A stretch of 64,000 nt of DNA from Lepidodermella squamata (Eukaryota > Gastrotricha): assembly GCA_047495785.1 (NCBI GenBank), contig JBLDXI010000046.1:1612001-1676000 (forward strand). The letters are read 5' to 3'. The notes under the pieces were generated by a model. That model was given only the letters and a program-made list of their open reading frames with translations, searched no databases and had not been told where the DNA came from. Positions 56,436 through 64,000 of this stretch are shown piece by piece (the first letter of the stretch is position 1; every line of letters begins with the position of its first letter). The position numbers and the translations under genes are program-made.

Positions 56436-59400
56436 ATGCGAACTTTCTGTGCATGCATTTTGATGCTGTTCAAAATAGATGTGATACGTGTTCAGGATTA
56501 CGGTTCTCAATTTGCCTCCGATCAGCTGAATTTGACGAGCATTCATGGTTATTGGCCGCTCAATTCGCTGTTCGGATTATCAGACATTTCGGGTAATGGA
56601 TTAAATGGCACCTCATCTCCGACGCCATCTCCGGTGACTCAAGGACCCTTTGGGCAGCCAGGTTCGGCGATTGAAACACACGCCAACAACGCGGGCAACT
56701 ACATAAACATAACTTCACAGTGGTTAAACGTTAGCACTTCCTCGGTCACCATTGCCGCGTTTGTCTACGTTCCGCAGCGAGGAATAATCTTCGAATTCCA
56801 GGATGCGACGGCTGCATATGCCCGTTTGTGGAGACTTGCAGCCGACACGTCCATTATGCAGCCCAGTGTGATCCACGCTGCCCCTTCGCAACTCCCAGAC
56901 GTAAGTATAAATCAAACTTGTGACATGTCTGGTTGGCGCTTCGTCGCGCTAGTATTCGACGCCAGTACTTCGAGGATGACCACAGTCTGCCACGATCAAA
57001 TAAGTTCGCCGGTTAATACCTCGACCTTTGTCACTTTCAAGACCCTTGTCCTTGGAATGAGGTCAGTTTATCAGGTTATTTCATCCCTGTCATTTGTGAT
57101 GCTGTGCAATTTCAGGAATATTCCGAATGACCCCTTTTCTGGACCTTACAACAACAAATACGCTTGCCTCTCAATGCATAAAGCTGCGCTCAGCGCCGCA
57201 CAGCTGTCGCTTCTCCGCGATCAATGCCAAATGATCAATCGTAACTCGATCCTTTTTTCACGAAACTTATTACAAGATATTATCCATAGAAATAAATTGT
57301 TCCGCTAATTGCCAACCGGGTACGTGCTTTGGGGACATGGCAACGCCAAGAGGTTACCGCTGCATTTGTCAAAATGGTTGGAAGAATGTGGATTGCAGCA
57401 TCCGTATGTTCCTATTCGTTCTAGCACTAGCAAATAGTGATACCCCATTTTTCGATCAGCTGCTTGCGATCCCGACTGCGGTGTTGGCGGTCGCTGTTCA
57501 GCACCTAATACATGCACCTGTTTTATTGGTTTTAGTGGTGCTCTCTGCAATACACGTAAGAAAGTTTGAAAAAATGAACTGTTAGTCGGAGAATTTGATT
57601 TGAGTTACGGCGTAAATCATGGGCCTTCTTCACTCAATCAAAATCAATCGTTGTCCCAGTTTCAAAGAACAAATGAAATCATCGAAATAGCATAAATCGT
57701 GGCAAATATAGCTTTTCATGAGTCTGAAGGCTCTGGAAATTCTAATAATGGATGAAAAAATAGCACACACTCCTAACTATTGATTTATTGGTTCTCTCAA
57801 AATTCCAAATCGAAATTCCACAGAAACCCGCTTTTTTATTGCAGAAATACCTGGCCGTGAAAATGTCAATCAATTCATTGCAAACCTTGCTAGCTTTCCG
57901 GGTCTCCTCGGATATTGGCCATTGAATGCTCTGTTTCAAAACCGAGACCTCTCTGGAAATGGGTATGACGCAGCTTTCCAGCCAACACCTTGCCCAGCTG
58001 CTGTCGGACCGTTCGGACAAGCAGACACTTCGATAGAGACTGGAACCGCCGGAAATTTCATAAACATTACAGCTTCAGCTCTTAATACCACCTCGTCTTC
58101 TTTAACGATTACGGTCTTCGCTAATTTGCCCGTACAAGGTGTGGTTTTTGAGTACGCAGATGGAACGAGCGGGCTTGCGTCAATGTGGCGTTCTCCATCA
58201 GCAAATAACTTGAAAACTGTTTGCTGGACTAATGGACCTTTCAGGACTGAATTGAGAGCTAATCTGAGCGGGTGGCGATTCTACGCCATGATTTATAACG
58301 CTAGTAGCTCGCAATTGACGTCCATTTCTGATGACCAATACAGTGTTACCAAGAGGGCAACAAGTGTTGCTACTCACCGCACGCTATTGATTGGAGCTAG
58401 GCAAGTTTGAGTTTTGGAATTACTATAAGCCTTTCGGATAATCATGTCAAACGATGCAAACAGTCTTCGACTTTAACCATTAGTTTGATCCACTTGCGCA
58501 ATATTACTTACTCGTTTATTTTACAGAGTAATTACATCGAGCAGTGAAATATATAACAACAAATACGCCTGTTTGTCGATTCACAAAGCAGCCCTCAGTC
58601 CAGGTCAAATTGCAAGTCTCAAGGACCAGTGCAAACTTATTAACCGTAAAAATGTTGCGCATATTATAAATACTAATCCTTGATATTTTATTCTCGGCAG
58701 AGATAACCTGTCCGAGCAACTGTCAGGCTGGTACATGCGTTGGAGATTTGAATAGCGCGGGCGGATTTCGGTGCACCTGTCGTACCGGCTGGAGTGGCTG
58801 GAACTGCAATACTCGTATACCTTTTCAAATCTCATCACTGCTAAACTTCGAAATAACCCTACCCGCCCAGCTGACTTCAGCCATCTTTTCGAGCACCCTA
58901 ATTATTTATCAGATGATCACCATTGGATTTCACATTGTATGAAATTCCCTAGCATCCCCCCTCATTTACCGCGGACAACATTAAGTTTAAATCTGGCTTC
59001 AAAGCTCAGTATTCAGCTTTTCCAGTTTTTTCCGTGCGAAAGTTTTAAAGCACAAAAATGGCCCACTTCGCCTGCGCTAGTCAGCGTGATTTCGCGATTT
59101 CCACCGATTTCAATCACTTTCAATGGCGTCGTCGTTTTTCATCCAAAATTTCGAAACTGTATTATTGTCCCAGTGGACTCGGAACATTTCTTAGAAACAA
59201 GCCAGGATTCTGAACGTTGACTATGCTATCCTCCAGCGTACAAAAAACGCCAACCGGCGACAGCTGACGTACTTTCTTGTATTTAAGGACAAACCATAGA
59301 CATAATATCAATATAGACTGTCTACTCACGAGAAAAGGGGTGTAACGCCATGGGCGCCATATGGTCTGCTGATTCATCAATTTCTTGGAGGCCTGATATT

Positions 59401-62400
59401 ATGTCTATAGGACAAACACGTCTGGAGGGGAGGGGGGCTTGTGCGTTTATCGCGACAATTATTGATGCGTCCAACTCGTCTATCGAACGTTTTTGTATGT
59501 GTTTATCAGCAAGTTTCGAGTCCATCTCTAATAGTCCCAAGGCTCTAATTCCGACTAGCTCTATTTGAAACTGAGCATCATATTTGTCTATCGAACAGCC
59601 GCTTGCCAGCCAAACTGTTCGCCGAGAACTGGAGTATGCCCCGGCCCTGGTCAGCGCTGCACCTGCCTTGCAAGATTCACAGGCGACAATTGCTCTCAAA
59701 GTATTGCCTCATGCTGTTATAAATCATTACCTTTTTTCAATATAACGTTTTTTTACAGCTATCGGCAAGCCCCTAAGTGATCCGAATTCGTATCTACCCG
59801 AGTATTCGTATAGTAATGACGACGCTATAAGTTGGTTCATTTTCATTTTATGAGCTTAGATATAATGTAGAATGGTTTTTCTCAGGTTCTCATTGGTGGA
59901 TCAGGCAGAATATTAGCTCGAAGTATAATGCAATCCGATTATTGGTTGATGGTGGCCCTAGACATAGTTGTATGATCACCAAGAGAGTAACATTTGTTGT
60001 TTCTTCCTGATTTCTCATCAGTCAACATTTCTTACATAGTTGTGGAACCTGACCGACTTCACGATCAATATCACCGCTGAAACTAGCGGGATGGATACCG
60101 CTGGGCAGCTTTGGCTTGCAATTATGCCAAACGGGTCATACACCTACGCGACTGGTGGGGGTTCTGGGTGGTACTGGGGCGGCAATTTCGCCGGTGTTAT
60201 ATTCCGCTATTTACAAACGAACAGGACAATTGAGTTCATGACATCGCCCACTTCTACGCCTTTCGTCACTGGCCCGAGATTATCGGTGATTGATGCTAAC
60301 AATGTCTATTACAATGGACGATTTCACCTAGGCTTAGTTGTCCGCAATGGCGGGCAGGTCTCCGTCGACCACTGCAACACAACAGTCTGTGAGCGATTGA
60401 TCGACGGCGTTGCCTTGCCTAATTTCCTAATTGGCACCACCCTTGTGATGGGTATCTTCGCCGATTCCGAGGATGATGCCCAGACAGTTGATATAATTGA
60501 TGTAAGAGTCCATCGACTAGGTTTGTATTTAATGTTATCGGCTATTTAATGCATTGCTATATTTCGCTCGTGCCATAGAAACCTGCAATCCTGCGTGCGT
60601 TCGAGGCTACTGCGCGGCATCAACATGTCAATGCCCTGTTGGCTGGACGTCCTCCGACTGCAGTTTGCGTAAGATTAGATTCTGGATGCAACTTGCAGGA
60701 AACAGAACATAGCTTACTTGACATAACATGTTATCTATCCGTCTGCACTTCATTGGAATTGTCATAAATTGAAGAAACAGTATGGGGCAAAATAGTTGAG
60801 GCAGGAAGATAAGTTTCCAAGTCGTTTGCCAAGCCATTCGCTTGTGAGGGATAATGAATAATATCAGAGAAATGAATTAGCAAATACTCGTGCGATGTCT
60901 CGTGTGCCGTCGTATACCAGCTGAGGTGAAAGAAGGGAAACGCCCGTGGTTAATGTAAGTCGAGAATGCCCGAGTGAGCTTCATCAACCGGACGGACTCG
61001 ACTCGATGACTCAGCAAGTATGACCGCCATACTCGGGCTCGACTCGAGACCTGAAAACATACTCACAGTACTCCAATTAACTATAATAGAGAAATCAGAC
61101 TATAGTTTAAACTGAGCATCATATTTGTCTATCGAACAGCCGCTTGCCAGCCAAACTGTTCGCCGAGAACTGGAGTATGCCCCGGCCCTGGTCAGCGCTG
61201 CACCTGCCTTGCAAGATTCACAGGCGACAATTGCTCTCAAAGTATTGCCTCATGCTGTTATAAATCATTACCTTTTTTCAATATAACGTTTTTTTACAGC
61301 TATCGGCAAGCCCCTAAGTGATCCGAATTCGTATCTACCCGAGTATTCGTATAGTAATGACGACGCTATAAGTTGGTTCATTTTCATTTTATGAGCTTAG
61401 ATATAATGTAGAATGGTTTTTCTCAGGTTCTCATTGGTGGATCAGGCAGAATATTAGCTCGAAGTATAATGCAATCCGATTATTGGTTGATGGTGGCCCT
61501 AGACATAGTTGTATGATCACCAAGAGAGTAACATTTGTTGTTTCTTCCTGATTTCTCATCAGTCAACATTTCTTACATAGTTGTGGAACCTGACCGACTT
61601 CACGATCAATATCACCGCTGAAACTAGCGGGATGGATACCGCTGGGCAGCTTTGGCTTGCAATTATGCCAAACGGGTCATACACCTACGCGACTGGTGGG
61701 GGTTCTGGGTGGTACTGGGGCGGCAATTTCGCCGGTGTTATATTCCGCTATTTACAAACGAACAGGACAATTGAGTTCATGACATCGCCCACTTCTACGC
61801 CTTTCGTCACTGGCCCGAGATTATCGGTGATTGATGCTAACAATGTCTATTACAATGGACGATTTCACCTAGGCTTAGTTGTCCGCAATGGCGGGCAGGT
61901 CTCCGTCGACCACTGCAACACAACAGTCTGTGAGCGATTGATCGACGGCGTTGCCTTGCCTAATTTCCTAATTGGCACCACCCTTGTGATGGGTATCTTC
62001 GCCGATTCCGAGGATGATGCCCAGACAGTTGATATAATTGATGTAAGAGTCCATCGACTAGGTTTGTATTTAATGTTATCGGCTATTTAATGCATTGCTA
62101 TATTTCGCTCGTGCCATAGAAACCTGCAATCCTGCGTGCGTTCGAGGCTACTGCGCGGCATCAACATGTCAATGCCCTGTTGGCTGGACGTCCTCCGACT
62201 GCAGTTTGCGTAAGATTAGATTCTGGATGCAACTTGCAGGAAACAGAACATAGCTTACTTGACATAACATGTTATCTATCCGTCTGCACTTCATTGGAAT
62301 TGTCATAAATTGAAGAAACAGTATGGGGCAAAATAGTTGAGGCAGGAAGATAAGTTTCCAAGTCGTTTGCCAAGCCATTCGCTTGTGAGGGATAATGAAT

Positions 62401-64000
62401 AATATCAGAGAAATGAATTAGCAAATACTCGTGCGATGTCTCGTGTGCCGTCGTATACCAGCTGAGGTGAAAGAAGGGAAACGCCCGTGGTTAATGTAAG
62501 TCGAGAATGCCCGAGTGAGCTTCATCAACCGGACGGACTCGACTCGATGACTCAGCAAGTATGACCGCCATACTCGGGCTCGACTCGAGACCTGAAAACA
62601 TACTCACAGTACTCCAATTAACTATAATAGAGAAATCAGACTATAGTTTAAACTGAGCATCATTTTTCTCTATCGAACAGCCGCTTGCCAGCCAAACTGT
62701 TCGCCGAGAACTGGAGTATGCCCCGGCCCTGGTCAGCGCTGCACCTGCCTTGCAAGATTCACAGGCGACAATTGCTCTCAAAGTATTGCCTCATGCTGTT
62801 ATAAATCATTACCTTTTTTCAATATAACGTTTTTTTACAGCTATCGGCAAGCCCCTAAGTGATCCGAATTCGTATCTACCCGAGTATTCGTATAGTAATG
62901 ACGACGCTATAAGTTGGTTCATTTTCATTTTATGAGCTTAGATATAATGTAGAATGGTTTTTCTCAGGTTCTCATTGGTGGATCAGGCAGAATATTAGCT
63001 CGAAGTATAATGCAATCCGATTATTGGTTGATGGTGGCCCTAGACATAGTTGTATGATCACCAAGAGAGTAACATTTGTTGTTTCTTCCTGATTTCTCAT
63101 CAGTCAACATTTCTTACATAGTTGTGGAACCTGACCGACTTCACGATCAATATCACCGCTGAAACTAGCGGGATGGATACCGCTGGGCAGGTGTCGCTCT
63201 TTATAACGACCAACGGCTCATACACCTACGCGACAGATGGAAGTACAGGCGCTTTCACGGGCGGCACTTTCACCGGTGCCATATTCCGCTACTTACAAAG
63301 CAACAAAACATTTATTTTTTGCTTCAACGCCTACTGCTACCAACCTCCCCAGCTCGCCTAAAATAACGTTGATTGATGCTAACAATGTCTACTACAAAGG
63401 GCGATTCAACCTGGGCTTAGTGGTCCGCTTTGGCGGGCAAGTCTCCGTCGACCACTGCAACACAACAGTCTGCGAGCGATTGATCGACGGCGTTGCTTTG
63501 CCTAATTTCTTAACTGGCACAACCCTTGTGATGGGTATCCTTGTTGATTCCGAGGGTGACTCCCAGACAGTTGACATAATTGATGCAAGGGTCTATCGAA
63601 TAGGTGAGTTACATAGTCGCGGCTATATTGCCCAGATGCTAATATATTTCGTGCATGCTACAGGAACCTGCTATCCTGAGTGCAACCGAGGCTACTGCAT
63701 AGCTAGAAATACATGCCAGTGTATTGCTGGATGGACGGGACCGAAATGCATGAATCGTAAGTTGCCAGGTCGTTGCCAGAAAAAATAGCAATGTTTTAGA
63801 AGCAGCCTTGCAAATTGGGAAGAATGACGCTTTTTCAGAAAAATTTCTCAATTTCTGCTTTAGAAATATGTGGCTCAAAAATCTGCTCCACAAATGGCTG
63901 GTGCAGTGGACCAAACACTTGTTCATGCTTTGATAAATGGAAAACGGGGCCCGACTGCCTACAACGTAAGGATTCTGAAGATTGTAGTATCATAAGTTGA
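56436..64000 (+). CDS. Modular LamG/EGF/lectin-like extracellular protein, 3' partial
   Basis: Exons: 56436-57061, 57116-57240, 57290-57403, 57845-58400, 58527-58645, 58701-58814, 59599-59700, 59759-59830, 59886-59986, 60040-60520, 60579-60668. The last five repeat at +1541 (61140-62209) and again in part (62681-63603), then 63664-63756 and 63864-63965; the gene leaves the window. Order: short hydrophobic start (MRTFCACILMLF), LamG (GYWPLNSLFGLSDISGNG), EGF, a second LamG (GYWPLNALFQNRDLSGNGYD), EGF, then blocks of EGF + lectin-like module + EGF. Blocks are bounded by phase-1 introns, so copying them keeps the frame. The exon at 63122-63603 has one extra base. ConA-like LamG and EGF modules mediate extracellular binding (family knowledge). 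No TM seen so far. It could be purely secreted, or could end in a receptor outside the window as in the gene at 1-8535. Confidence 0.8.
58401..58526 (+). other. Probable GC-AG intron
   Basis: The donor reads AG|GCAAGT, the classic GC-AG form. The paralogous intron at 57062-57115 uses AG|GTCAGT at the same codon and phase. Splicing here is needed to join the two halves of the second LamG domain. Confidence 0.75.
59570..63185 (+). repeat. 1541-bp tandem exon-unit duplication (2 full units + partial third)
   Basis: Units start at about 59570, 61111 and 62652. The first two are indistinguishable by eye over exons and introns (proteins 60040-60520 and 61581-62061 are identical). The third matches until about 63185, then switches to sequence closer to the first gene's module (CAGGTGTCGCTCTTTATAAC). 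Confidence 0.9.

Noticed and set aside
59296-59408. Short inverted repeat ATAGACATAATATC / GATATTATGTCTAT
   Set aside because: Only 14 bp with a 90-bp loop and no target duplication. Too weak to call an element.

Overview
The window is animal nuclear DNA. Genes are split by GT-AG introns, many only 36-60 bp long. The gene content is metazoan: a polycystin-1-like receptor/channel, a Cys-loop receptor, a nuclear receptor, a FoxB forkhead factor, a rhodopsin-class GPCR and extracellular EGF/LamG proteins. Intergenic DNA is full of foldback DNA elements. I cannot fix the phylum. The short introns and divergent receptors would suit a small-bodied invertebrate (for example a nematode or other meiofaunal group), but that is inference.

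Left part (1-14322): a 5'-truncated polycystin-1-like gene (+) runs to 8535 and carries a MULE-type transposon in one tiny intron. It converges on a Cys-loop receptor gene (-). Upstream of that lie an ankyrin-repeat gene (-) and a seven-exon nuclear receptor gene (-). A second, almost identical MULE copy sits at 16970-19295.

Middle (19296-37702): a long gene-free stretch precedes foxB (24607-25875). A 1.04-kb foldback element follows, then a six-exon GPCR gene (31779-37702) with TE-bearing introns.

Right-middle (37703-49370): mostly dead or mobile DNA. A 4.47-kb element with ~290-bp terminal inverted repeats has split a LINE reverse-transcriptase fragment. There are several MITEs and a broken ORF resembling LRAT/NlpC-type proteins, itself hit by a MITE.

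Right end (49371-64000): two tandem genes for secreted modular proteins. The first (EGF-EGF-lectin-like-EGF-EGF-Cys tail) is interrupted in an exon by a 3.37-kb TTAA-flanked transposon. The second (LamG-EGF-LamG-EGF, then repeated EGF/lectin-like/EGF blocks) contains perfect-looking 1541-bp tandem exon-unit duplications and runs off the window. The ~190-residue beta-rich module with a CNTTxC motif in these proteins also forms the N-terminal part of the visible polycystin-1-like protein at the other end. The window therefore holds a local family of extracellular/receptor proteins built from one unrecognised module. All exon models come from reading-frame and splice-phase consistency, not from transcript data.
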